Shown in pieces: positions 51,038 through 59,259 of a stretch of DNA of 64,000 nucleotides. The DNA is taken from contig CABJAV010000001.1 in the NCBI GenBank assembly GCA_902363675.1, positions 413,474-477,473 on the forward strand. The letters are read 5' to 3'. Position 1 is the first letter of the stretch; each line of letters starts with the position of its first letter. The notes below the pieces were generated by a model. It did no database searches. It was not told the origin of the DNA and saw only the letters and a program-made list of their open reading frames with translations. This DNA is from Lachnospiraceae bacterium (GTDB lineage: Bacteria > Bacillota > Clostridia > Lachnospirales > Lachnospiraceae). The position numbers and the translations under genes were made by a program.

Positions 51038-51558
51038 TGGCAGAAGAGTGGCGGTTGGAAAGAAGGGAGAAGGAAAAGCAAATCCCCCCTGTGACCGTCC
51101 GTGAGCCGATTTGTGCCCTTGTTTTACAAAAGTGGATAAAGTGACCGACCAGCACTTGTTCTGCCCTGTGTGAGCCAATTTGGAGAAAAATAACGGAAAC
51201 CGCCGGGAATGGCAGCTTTAATGAGCATTTTGGAACCTCAAAACCGGGGAATTTAGGGCTGTAAAACTAGGGTCGAAAATAGTGCAGGTTAAAGGGGTTA
51301 TGCCGCAAAAGAGCGGCTTAACCCGTCAGACACCCACCGGCAGAGCCGTTGGGCAGTTCTAAGCATGGCATAACTTTTTTTGGAAGATTCGGAAAGGTTA
51401 TGCCATTTTTATTTTTGTTACAGCGCAATCAGGCAGTAGAGGCCGGCAGAAGTTATGCCTTTTGCGGAAACAGGGAAAAAGTCTATAGACAGAGGAAAAA
51501 GAAGGAGGAAATGAGTAGTCCCATGGGGGGAGGTGCGCACCACTACCAGAATGGGACG
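51038..51558. other. Structured gene-free region, candidate origin of transfer
   Basis: No gene is credible in these 521 bases. Present: GTGACCGWCC twice (51091, 51141); GTGAGCCRATTTG twice (51101, 51170); hairpin GGGTTA-CCGC/GCGG-TAACCC (51295-51324); hairpin CCCACCGGC/GCCGTTGGG (51333-51353, one mismatch); hairpin 51365-51380 with 51391-51406 (10 perfect pairs plus U/G-rich pairs); and the octamer GTTATGCC at 51297, 51367 (inverted), 51397 and 51452. Repeats plus hairpins upstream of the relaxase fit an oriT, though a structured RNA is possible. Confidence 0.55.
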
Positions 51559-52197
51559 ATGAAAGTATTGGAACTATTTGCAGGAACAAGGAGCATTGGG
51601 AAAGCTTTTGAACAACGGGGACATGAAGTATTCAGTGTGGAATGGTCGAAAGATTTTGAAAACATTGATCTGTATGAGGACATCAGCAAGGTGACGGCAG
51701 AGGATATCTTAAAACTTTTTGGGAAACCGGATGTCATCTGGGCGAGTCCCGACTGCACTACTTTTAGTATTGCAGCGATCAGTCATCACAGAAAAAAGAA
51801 TCCAGAGACAGGAAGTCTTGAACCGGTCAGTGCATATGCAAAATTCTGTGACAGGGTAGATAAGCATGTGCTGGAACTCATTGGGCAGCTACAGCCAAAG
51901 TATTATTTTATAGAGAATCCGAGAGGCGGCATGCGCAAGATGGAATGGATGAAGAACCTGCCAAGATATACAGTGACCTATTGCCAGTATGGAGATAACA
52001 GAATGAAGCCGACTGATATCTGGACGAATCATCCGAACCCGAAATTCCTGCCGATGTGTCATAACGGTGATCCATGCCATGTGCCGGCACCGAGGGGAAG
52101 CAAGACAGGAACGCAGGGACTGAAAGGTTCGAGGGAGCGCAGTGTGATACCGCAGAAACTGTGTGAGCATATCGTAGATATTCGTGAGAAGGGATGA
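51559..52197 (+). CDS. Phage-type DNA cytosine methyltransferase
   Basis: A C5-methylase-like protein of about 212 residues from MKVLELFAGTRSIGKAFE. Motif I is LELFAGTRSIG, the catalytic loop is WASPDCTTFSIAA (SPDC where SPPC is usual), and FIENPRGGM matches the ENV motif; the target domain is nearly absent. The frame is open to 51349, but no ATG is well placed: ATG 51511 is two bases from AAGGAGG and ATG 51559 lacks a strong site, so the start is uncertain. Probably protects transferred DNA or is a remnant with relaxed specificity. Confidence 0.78.
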   Translation: MKVLELFAGTRSIGKAFEQRGHEVFSVEWSKDFENIDLYEDISKVTAEDILKLFGKPDVIWASPDCTTFSIAAISHHRKKNPETGSLEPVSAYAKFCDRVDKHVLELIGQLQPKYYFIENPRGGMRKMEWMKNLPRYTVTYCQYGDNRMKPTDIWTNHPNPKFLPMCHNGDPCHVPAPRGSKTGTQGLKGSRERSVIPQKLCEHIVDIREKG

Positions 52198-52198
52198 G

Positions 52199-52777
52199 AT
52201 GAATACAAAAGCAATTTATACCGTTCATGAAAACGGGAAGGAACACTATTTTTTTTCGGAACATGCAGGAGGGTTCAGTTACCCTTTTGCAGTAGCAGAT
52301 TTTCTGCATAGCTTAAAGGGTGTGCTGAATGATCCGATGTCACCACAAAAAGGACTATGTGCAGCACCAATGCTGGAACAGATGAAAGGCAATTATTTGT
52401 TCCCGGAAGAGATAGAAGGAAAGGAATTATTTACTGCGGTTAAAAAAGAGCAGATGTTTCAACTTGCAGTGAAAGAGCAGGCATCATTTGGAATTGAAAT
52501 CGATATGGAACAGGATACGGTATCATTCCATTTCCGAGAGGGAGAGGAAGAACTGCAGGAATTTTGTGACATAGGGTTTCCAAGGCATGGAGAAACGGGA
52601 GAGTATAGCGGTGAAACATTTTATTATGCCGCAGATAATCTGAGAGTCCAAAATATGATGGATGGAATTGAAATGCCAATCAGTGCAGAAAATGAAGAAG
52701 CATACAGGAGCATGATATTAAAGGCTGTGCAGAAACAAACTGAGGAGCAGAGTACGGGAATGAGCCAGCAGATGTAA
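52199..52777 (+). CDS. Uncharacterised ICE protein with Met tail
   Basis: A 192-residue acidic soluble protein, no family recognised. It opens with TKAIYTVHENGKEHYFFSEH and has FREGEEELQEFCDIGFPRHG and GETFYYAADNLRVQNMMDGI. It ends TGMSQQM. ATG 52199 follows AAGGG by five bases and lies one base after the methylase stop. Confidence 0.65.
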   Translation: MNTKAIYTVHENGKEHYFFSEHAGGFSYPFAVADFLHSLKGVLNDPMSPQKGLCAAPMLEQMKGNYLFPEEIEGKELFTAVKKEQMFQLAVKEQASFGIEIDMEQDTVSFHFREGEEELQEFCDIGFPRHGETGEYSGETFYYAADNLRVQNMMDGIEMPISAENEEAYRSMILKAVQKQTEEQSTGMSQQM

Positions 52778-52791
52778 GGAGATGGAGGAGA

Positions 52792-53187
52792 ATGGAAAAA
52801 GTCAGAAAAGCATTTTACATTGAAGAAGAACTGCTGGGGCAGGTAGATGCCCTGTTACCACAGGCAGATGTGCGCTCACGAAATGAATTTGTCAATCAGG
52901 CACTGCGGTTTTATATCGGATATCTCACTTCGGAAAAAATAGAGAACTATATGCTGACAACCATCTCCTCTGTCATGCATGCAACGGTAAAGGACAGCGA
53001 GAACCGCATGGCTCGTGCAATGTATAAACTTGCAGTGGAAACTTCCAAGCTGTCCCATGTGATCGCATACAGCCATGGTGTGGACGAGCAGGCACTCAGA
53101 AAGCTGCAGGCGAAGTGTGCAGAAGAAGTGAAGCGGATCAATGGGGCAGTGAAATTTGAGGATGCATATCAATATCAGAAAGAGTAA
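52792..53187 (+). CDS. Ribbon-helix-helix DNA-binding protein
   Basis: A 131-residue protein. Residues 1 to about 48 have the CopG/RHH pattern (VRKAFYIEEELLGQVDAL, SRNEFVNQALRFYIGYL); the rest is a helical oligomerisation region. In conjugative systems such proteins bind oriT next to the relaxase or repress the transfer operon. GGAGATGGAGGA precedes the ATG. Confidence 0.8.
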   Translation: MEKVRKAFYIEEELLGQVDALLPQADVRSRNEFVNQALRFYIGYLTSEKIENYMLTTISSVMHATVKDSENRMARAMYKLAVETSKLSHVIAYSHGVDEQALRKLQAKCAEEVKRINGAVKFEDAYQYQKE

Positions 53188-53300
53188 AGTTTCACAAATT
53201 ATTGGAGATAGAAAGCGAGTGTGATAATATATAGGATATACTGGTTATTTGGATGAAAAACAATAATAAGCGTATTTCTAAAAGAAAAATGAGGTGATCA

Positions 53301-53354
53301 ATGTGGAGAAAGAACAGTTTTTTAAGGAGTGAAAAATCAAGGGTTGGGATATAA
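53301..53354 (+). CDS. Possible 17-residue leader ORF
   Basis: MWRKNSFLRSEKSRVGI, with GAGGTGA four bases upstream, ends 11 bases before the next gene's start. A weak promoter with GATAAT near 53222 lies upstream. Could be chance; listed because its ribosome site is good and the stop sits at the next gene's AAGGAG. Confidence 0.3.
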   Translation: MWRKNSFLRSEKSRVGI

Positions 53355-53365
53355 GGAGAGAGAAA

Positions 53366-54205
53366 ATGGATAAGGACAGGTATGTAGAAAAAGTTTTGAA
53401 TCAAAGTATTCCGCAACTAATTCCATACAAGTTAGTTGATGAATATGGAGATTTTATCAATGACGAAATGCGAAATGTTGTGAGAGCAAATTGTTTGAGG
53501 AGATATTTAGAAGGAGCCATAGATTTATTAATTAAGGATAAGGTATTGGCAGCAGGTTTACCAGAAGAAAAATGGAGTAGTTATAATCTAAATAATAGAA
53601 TTCAAGCAATTGGAAAGTATTACAGTAAAAGAATTGAGCAAGAATTCTGTAGATTGAGAATAATTGGAAATGGCGGTTCTCATTATAATCCAGAGGAAAT
53701 GGTATCGACAGAGGATATTAATGAAGGAATAGAGATTGCGACTAAAATTGTTGAAGAAGTTGTAATAGAGTATTTTTATAATCATCCAGTTGGAACGGAA
53801 CTACCAGTTCTGACAATGTTAAGTAGCTTACCACCATGTAAGAGAATATATATTTTAGAAAGAGTTTCACAAAAGGATCAAGGCAATATAATGCTAATAG
53901 ATAAGTTAGCAATGGCATACCTTAAAAATGGGGAAAAAGAGAATGCCATACAGTATTTAAAACGTGAAAAGGACAATGAAAATCTTGATGAAGTAATATA
54001 TGAACAGCTTGTAGATAAAATAGAACTTCTTGACCGGTCAATGGATAAATTTGATATCGCAAAAAATATATTAGATGTAGCAAGAATATTTGAGCGTTTA
54101 TTTTCAATACCAGATTATTACAATTATCCAGAATTTGTTAATATCTTTTTGGTGTTGATAACAGGCTACAATGGAAAAAATGAGAAGGATACAAGATGCA
54201 AGTAA
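53366..54205 (+). CDS. DUF4145-like HEPN protein (AT-rich cargo)
   Basis: A 279-residue protein from DNA clearly richer in A and T than its neighbours. The first 140 residues resemble DUF4145: an all-helical domain with LRIIGNGGSHYNPEEM, the R...GN..H motif seen in HEPN-like proteins. The second half is helical and TPR-like (LAMAYLKNGEKENAIQYLKR). DUF4145 proteins often accompany restriction and phage-defence genes. It overlaps the membrane protein behind it by ten bases, so both form a unit. Function is inference. Confidence 0.6.
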   Translation: MDKDRYVEKVLNQSIPQLIPYKLVDEYGDFINDEMRNVVRANCLRRYLEGAIDLLIKDKVLAAGLPEEKWSSYNLNNRIQAIGKYYSKRIEQEFCRLRIIGNGGSHYNPEEMVSTEDINEGIEIATKIVEEVVIEYFYNHPVGTELPVLTMLSSLPPCKRIYILERVSQKDQGNIMLIDKLAMAYLKNGEKENAIQYLKREKDNENLDEVIYEQLVDKIELLDRSMDKFDIAKNILDVARIFERLFSIPDYYNYPEFVNIFLVLITGYNGKNEKDTRCK

Positions 54206-54846
54206 TTGAAGAAATTATATATCAAAAAACTGCACAAGGACTAGATTGGCTTTTTAGTGTATGGTGGTATTGGCTACCTGCTGGAATAGGATTTCTGTTT
54301 CGGTTTGGATTATTAAAATATAAAATATGGGACTCAAAAATGCGCATTAAAGCAATTCTTAAAGATATAGGGATTGTTTTTGGGTTGACTATATTGTGGA
54401 GTAGCATGAATTCAGCAGGGCTAGATGATAATGCAGCAGTAATGCTTATTATATTAACGTTTGTCTACATTTTTTATGGACTGGCAGAAAGCTGTGAAGA
54501 TACAGGTGGTAAAACAGAAAGTTTGCTACTAATTATAAAAAGTGTTTTTGTTACCATGCTATCATTTCAGACAATATGGGGAACTCTTTTTGGAGCTGTT
54601 CTTACATGTGTTCTAGCAGTGCTTGCTTATAAATTTTGGTTTAGTATAGAGAAAAAAACGGACTTATTTGAGATAATTTTTTTATGCATTGAAGCGGCGG
54701 GATTGTCAATCTATGGAGAATTTCATGACATACAGGGAATAGGTGTTTGGTTGTTTGTCTTTTATGAAGAAACGGCATTTTTCCTGTTGAATTATTTGGT
54801 TAAAGAAGGTGCCGCAAAATATTTTAGAGAAACAGAGGATTATTAA
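54196..54846 (+). CDS. AT-rich polytopic membrane protein, partner of the DUF4145-like gene
   Basis: A 216-residue protein with five or six hydrophobic segments (WYWLPAGIGFLFRFGLLKY, AAVMLIILTFVYIFYGLAES, LIIKSVFVTMLSFQTIWGTL, IGVWLFVFYEETAFFLLNYL). No family recognised. Base composition matches the upstream gene and differs from the element, so the two came in together. A cytoplasmic HEPN-like sensor with a membrane partner would fit an abortive-infection layout, unproven. Confidence 0.6.
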   Translation: MQVIEEIIYQKTAQGLDWLFSVWWYWLPAGIGFLFRFGLLKYKIWDSKMRIKAILKDIGIVFGLTILWSSMNSAGLDDNAAVMLIILTFVYIFYGLAESCEDTGGKTESLLLIIKSVFVTMLSFQTIWGTLFGAVLTCVLAVLAYKFWFSIEKKTDLFEIIFLCIEAAGLSIYGEFHDIQGIGVWLFVFYEETAFFLLNYLVKEGAAKYFRETEDY

Positions 54847-54864
54847 CTTGTAAAGGAGGACACC

Positions 54865-57669
54865 ATGCCCAAACTTATCCTACGCTGCAACTACCTCAAG
54901 AACTCCCCGCCCGCGCACCTTGCCAATTACATCAATTACATCGGCACCCGTGAGGGCGTGGAGAAGGTAAGCAGCACGACATCTTCGCTGCCAGCCACCG
55001 ACCGGCAGAAAAGTCTGATTACAGATATTCTGTCGAAGATTCCCGATGCGAACCGGATGCATGAGTATCACGATTATATCCAAAGACCAACCAGAGAAAA
55101 TGCATCTGAGTTTATCACGCAGGCGCTGGAGAATAACCTTGACATCATAGCGAAAAAGAAAAATTACATGGATTATCTGGCAAACAGACCGGGAGTAGAA
55201 ATCATAGGTACTCACGGTCTGTTTTCAAATGAGGGAGAACCGGTGGTGCTGTCCTGTGTGGCAGAAGAGGTGGCAAATCATCCCGGTGTGATCTGGACGA
55301 ATGTCATCAGCCTGCGGAGGGAGGATGCCGAGCGGCTAGGCTATGACAGTGCCGCACAGTGGCAGGCACTGTTGAGAAGCAGGGTGCAGTTGCTGTGCGA
55401 GAATTATAAGATAGACAGCCGGAACCTGAAATGGTATGCAGCATTCCACAATGAATCCCATCATCCCCATGTGCATCTGGTGGTCTATTCTTCTGATCCG
55501 TCCGAGGGATACTTGACGGCAAAGGGAATTGATGCCATGCGTTCTGCATACGCACATGATATCTTCCGGCAGGAGTTTCTAAGCATCTATGAGAAAGCAA
55601 CCGAACAGAGAAACCAGTTAAAAGAGCAGGCAGAAAAAAGTCTGCTTTTTTTGTTGCAGCAAATGCAGGAGGGAGTCTGCCATCATCCCCAAATTGCAGA
55701 ACAGATGCAGCTTTTATCCAGACGGCTAAAAAATACCGGAGGAAAAAAAGTATATGGATACTTGAAAGCAGATGTCAAAGCCATCGTAAATGACATTGTA
55801 GATGAACTGGCAAAGGAAGAGCGTGTGGCAGAATGCTATCAGGCATGGCAAAAAAGCAGGGAGGAGATACAGCATTACTATAAAGATTCGGAAATAGAGA
55901 TGATACCGCTGTCACAGCAGAAGGAGCTAAAGAGCGTTAAAAATATGGTCATCCGTGAGGCAGTCCGTTTTGGAGAAGGGTATCTGTATCTGGAAGAAGC
56001 GGAAACGGGAATGGAACGGCTGGAAGAGATATCTGAACAGCAGACAGAAAGCCTTGCCACATTGCAGGGGGAGGACATGCCGGATATCCTGCCTGGACAG
56101 ATGGAGGAGCAGGAACCAGACAGGCAGGAAGAAGAGCATGGGGAATCCGCTTCTTATTTTGCCAGATGGACGGACCGGTATAAAGAAGCGAGGGAATATC
56201 TCTACGGCACAATGGAAAAAGAACCGGATGAGGAGGCAGCCCATGAGATCATGATGGAAGAGGCAGAGCATGGGAATGCGTATGCCATGCACGACATGGG
56301 AAAGATTTATGCGCAGGGCATTGGATGTGAGGCAGACAAAGAAAAGGCAGATGTGTGGTACCAAAAAGCATTAGCGGCAATGCATTATGTAGAGCAGAAG
56401 AAAAAGAATACCTATCTGGAGTACCGTATCGGAAAAATGTACCAGTACGGACTTGGCACAGACGAGAATCTGGAACAGGCAGCGGAGTGGTTTTCCAAGG
56501 CGGCAGAAAAAGAACATAAGTATGCGCTCTATTCCCTTGGCATGCTCTATCTGCAGGGGAAAGGAGTAGAGCAGAATGAGGAAACCGCATATAGTCTGCT
56601 GTTCCGGTCTTACAGCAAGGGAAATCCCTATGCGGCGTATGAACTTGGAAAACTCTATGAGGCAGGATGCGGAACAGAGAAAAATCAGGAAAAGTCGGAA
56701 AATTGTTATCGTGCTGCTTTTTTAGGTTTTCTGAATCTGGAGAAAAAATCAAAGGATGATACGCTCTGGTATCGTATCGGCTGCATGTATCTGCATGGGA
56801 TCGGGACAGAGGCAGACGAAACGAAAGCAGAATATTATCTGACAAAGGCGTCTGATTATGGCAATGCCCATGCCTCCTATCAGCTTGCCAGACTCTACAT
56901 CAGACAGGAAAGAAAAAAGCTAAGTGCAGAGCCGGGGACAGAGCTGGATGTTAAAAAGATTGCAAAAGCGGTAAAGTGGCTGGAAGAATCAGCCGCACAG
57001 GAAAATCCGTTTGCGGATTATGCACTGGGACGCCTGTACAGGGAAGGCACACTGGTGGTAGCGGACATGGAAAAGGCAGTGTTCCATCTGAAACGTGCCG
57101 CGGATGCCGGAAACAGCTATGCACAGTATCAGCTTGGAAAAATATATCTGGAAGAGGACACCAGAAACATTCCGGCAGCCATACAGTATCTGACACTGGC
57201 TGCGAAACAGAGAAATGAATTTGCAGCATACAGGTTAGGAAAACTTTATCTTGCCGGAGAAGAACTGCCAAAGAACACAGAGCTGGCACTGCATTATCTG
57301 AAGATGGCGGCAGACACCGGAAACCAGTATGCACAATATGCCCTTGGGAAAGTGTATCTGATCGGAAAGGATGTCCAGCAGGACAAGGAACTGGCATACG
57401 ATTATTTTTTAAAATCCGCAGAGCAGGGAAATATTTATGCAGCGTATTTTTTAGAACACTGGAATGATATGCCACACCCCGATCTGTTCTTAATGGCAAC
57501 AAGGCTCATGCGGCATCTGGAACATATCATCGAAGAGAATGTGGCTGGAAGAAAGAGTGGAGGACGCAGGCAGGGGATTGACAGAAAACTCGCACGAAAA
57601 ATCCGTCAGAAGAAGATTGCACAGGGACATGCCGTGGATGACCATGAGGACATGGTACAAACACAGTGA
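54865..57669 (+). CDS. MobP-type relaxase fused to Sel1 repeats
   Basis: A 934-residue fusion. The N-terminal 330 residues are a MobP3/MobA-like relaxase with the metal-binding HxH in HNESHHPHVHLVVYS and an N-terminal ANYINYIGTREG; the catalytic Tyr is probably in this YINYIGTR region. After a linker, residues about 430-890 are Sel1-like repeats (many copies of the A...LGxxYxxG pattern such as YALYSLGMLYLQGKG and YAQYALGKVYLIGK). The basic end (GRRQGIDRKLARKIRQKKIA) may be a transfer signal. It would nick oriT and pilot DNA to VirD4. Confidence 0.9.
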   Translation: MPKLILRCNYLKNSPPAHLANYINYIGTREGVEKVSSTTSSLPATDRQKSLITDILSKIPDANRMHEYHDYIQRPTRENASEFITQALENNLDIIAKKKNYMDYLANRPGVEIIGTHGLFSNEGEPVVLSCVAEEVANHPGVIWTNVISLRREDAERLGYDSAAQWQALLRSRVQLLCENYKIDSRNLKWYAAFHNESHHPHVHLVVYSSDPSEGYLTAKGIDAMRSAYAHDIFRQEFLSIYEKATEQRNQLKEQAEKSLLFLLQQMQEGVCHHPQIAEQMQLLSRRLKNTGGKKVYGYLKADVKAIVNDIVDELAKEERVAECYQAWQKSREEIQHYYKDSEIEMIPLSQQKELKSVKNMVIREAVRFGEGYLYLEEAETGMERLEEISEQQTESLATLQGEDMPDILPGQMEEQEPDRQEEEHGESASYFARWTDRYKEAREYLYGTMEKEPDEEAAHEIMMEEAEHGNAYAMHDMGKIYAQGIGCEADKEKADVWYQKALAAMHYVEQKKKNTYLEYRIGKMYQYGLGTDENLEQAAEWFSKAAEKEHKYALYSLGMLYLQGKGVEQNEETAYSLLFRSYSKGNPYAAYELGKLYEAGCGTEKNQEKSENCYRAAFLGFLNLEKKSKDDTLWYRIGCMYLHGIGTEADETKAEYYLTKASDYGNAHASYQLARLYIRQERKKLSAEPGTELDVKKIAKAVKWLEESAAQENPFADYALGRLYREGTLVVADMEKAVFHLKRAADAGNSYAQYQLGKIYLEEDTRNIPAAIQYLTLAAKQRNEFAAYRLGKLYLAGEELPKNTELALHYLKMAADTGNQYAQYALGKVYLIGKDVQQDKELAYDYFLKSAEQGNIYAAYFLEHWNDMPHPDLFLMATRLMRHLEHIIEENVAGRKSGGRRQGIDRKLARKIRQKKIAQGHAVDDHEDMVQTQ

Positions 57670-57708
57670 TCACAGGAGGAGTGGTAGAAATGATGAGAGG
57701 AGGTACGA

Positions 57709-59259
57709 TTGGGAGATTTTATTTATTTTACAGAGGAACAGAAGGAGCGAGCCAATGCGGTACATATTGCGGACATCCTTCGCCGGGAGCATGAGGAAGT
57801 GGAGCGTTCCGGAAATGAATGGCGTTGGAAACGGCACAGGAGTGTGACTTTCCGGGGGAGCAGTTGGTACCGCCACAGCAGACAGGTCGGAAGTCATGCC
57901 ATTGATTTTATGCAGGAGTTCTTCGGGATGTCCTACCCGGAGGCGGTGAGCTATCTGCTGGACGGAGAACAGGGACAGATTATTGAACGGGGAAAAAGGC
58001 AGGAGACAAAAAGAAAACCGGCAAGAGCCGGGAAGGGACGGCAGGCTGTAGACAAAGAACAGACAGAGGAAAGAAAAGAACCAAAAGAGCCAAAGGAACT
58101 GAAACCGCCGGAGAAAAATCCGACCATGAAGAGAGTCTATGCATATCTTCTGCAGAAACGTCATATTGACAGGGAAATCCTCTCGTACTTTGCAAAGGAA
58201 GGAACCATATATGAATCTGCGGAGCATCACAACATTGTGTTTGCCGGACTGGACAGCGAGGGGAAAATCCGGCATATCCATGTGAAGGGGAGCTATTCTG
58301 ACGGCAGGAGCTTCCGGCTGAATCAGGAAGGCTCGGAAGCTGCCTACGGATTTGGATACAGGGGAAACGGGAACAGACTGTATGTGTTTGAGGCACCCAT
58401 TGACCTGTTATCATTTCTGTCCCTGTATCCAGAGAACTGGCAGGGGAACAGTTATATCACCTTAAACGGTGTGGCAGAGCATGCCATGCTGCAGGCATTG
58501 AAAGACAATCCCAGACTGGATACGGTTGTGCTGTGCCTTGACCATGATCCGGCAGGCATAGAGGCGTGCGGCAGACTGGCAGAGATTCTGGTACGCAATG
58601 GATATGGTGCGGTAAAGAGGTTACAGTCAGCCTGCAAAGACTGGAATGAGGATTTAAAAGGCAGATATGGTGAGGAAACAATTCCGGCACAGGAGCATCC
58701 GAGAGTCATGGAATGCAGGGCATGGACAGAGGTGCTGAAAGAAGTGACGGAATCCATCAACATCAAGTATGCCAACAGAAGTTATATCTGCCGTTATTAT
58801 CAGGATATTTATAATGAACTGAAAAAGGGCAGGGGCAGGGAACAGCTTATGGATGCCTTTGACGGACCGGGGATGCTTTTGACCGGAGTGCTTGTGCGGT
58901 GCATGGAAAAAGAGGGAATCGCACTTGGCAGGGAAACTAGTGCAGACCAGATACTGGAAAATCTGTCAAAGCGTTATCAGCCGCATAAAGACAAGGGAAA
59001 CTTCAACACCCGCATCCGGCAGATGCAGGCAGCCTTTGAAGAAACACTGGAGGTGTTCGATACAAAAGACTTAGAACAAAAAGAAGATCAGGAACTGCTT
59101 GCCAGAAAATGTATGAGCCTTGCGATGGAATGCATCCGGGCTCATATTTTTGTTGCCATCGACTGCGGGGAAGAGCAGATGAAGCCGGCAAAACAGACTG
59201 TGAAGGAACAGAAAATGGAACATCAGGAGGGAGGAATGATGCTATGCAGCCAGTCGTGA
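57709..59259 (+). CDS. TOPRIM primase-like protein (DUF3991)
   Basis: A 516-residue protein. An N-terminal DNA-primase-type zinc-free domain (VHIADILRREHEEVERSGNE, SHAIDFMQEFFGMSYPEAV) is followed by the DUF3991 region (YAYLLQKRHIDREILSYFAK) and a TOPRIM domain with the Glu in VFEAPIDLLSFL and Asp pair in LCLDHDPAGIEA. It probably primes the complementary strand in the recipient. TTG start at 57709 after GAGGAGG. It ends a few bases inside the virD4 gene. Confidence 0.87.
   Translation: MGDFIYFTEEQKERANAVHIADILRREHEEVERSGNEWRWKRHRSVTFRGSSWYRHSRQVGSHAIDFMQEFFGMSYPEAVSYLLDGEQGQIIERGKRQETKRKPARAGKGRQAVDKEQTEERKEPKEPKELKPPEKNPTMKRVYAYLLQKRHIDREILSYFAKEGTIYESAEHHNIVFAGLDSEGKIRHIHVKGSYSDGRSFRLNQEGSEAAYGFGYRGNGNRLYVFEAPIDLLSFLSLYPENWQGNSYITLNGVAEHAMLQALKDNPRLDTVVLCLDHDPAGIEACGRLAEILVRNGYGAVKRLQSACKDWNEDLKGRYGEETIPAQEHPRVMECRAWTEVLKEVTESINIKYANRSYICRYYQDIYNELKKGRGREQLMDAFDGPGMLLTGVLVRCMEKEGIALGRETSADQILENLSKRYQPHKDKGNFNTRIRQMQAAFEETLEVFDTKDLEQKEDQELLARKCMSLAMECIRAHIFVAIDCGEEQMKPAKQTVKEQKMEHQEGGMMLCSQS

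Noticed and set aside
51349..51558. N-terminal 70-residue extension of the second cytosine methylase
   Set aside because: The extension is translated hairpin and repeat DNA, is not methylase-like, and the family normally starts at MKVLELFAG.
55927..57502. Long reverse frames opposite the Sel1 repeats of the relaxase
   Set aside because: Periodic codon use of the repeats creates antisense openness; products are low-complexity Pro/His/Leu-rich.
54865..57669. Sel1 repeat DNA as a tandem repeat or CRISPR
   Set aside because: The repetition is at protein level with diverged DNA; no identical repeats or spacers.
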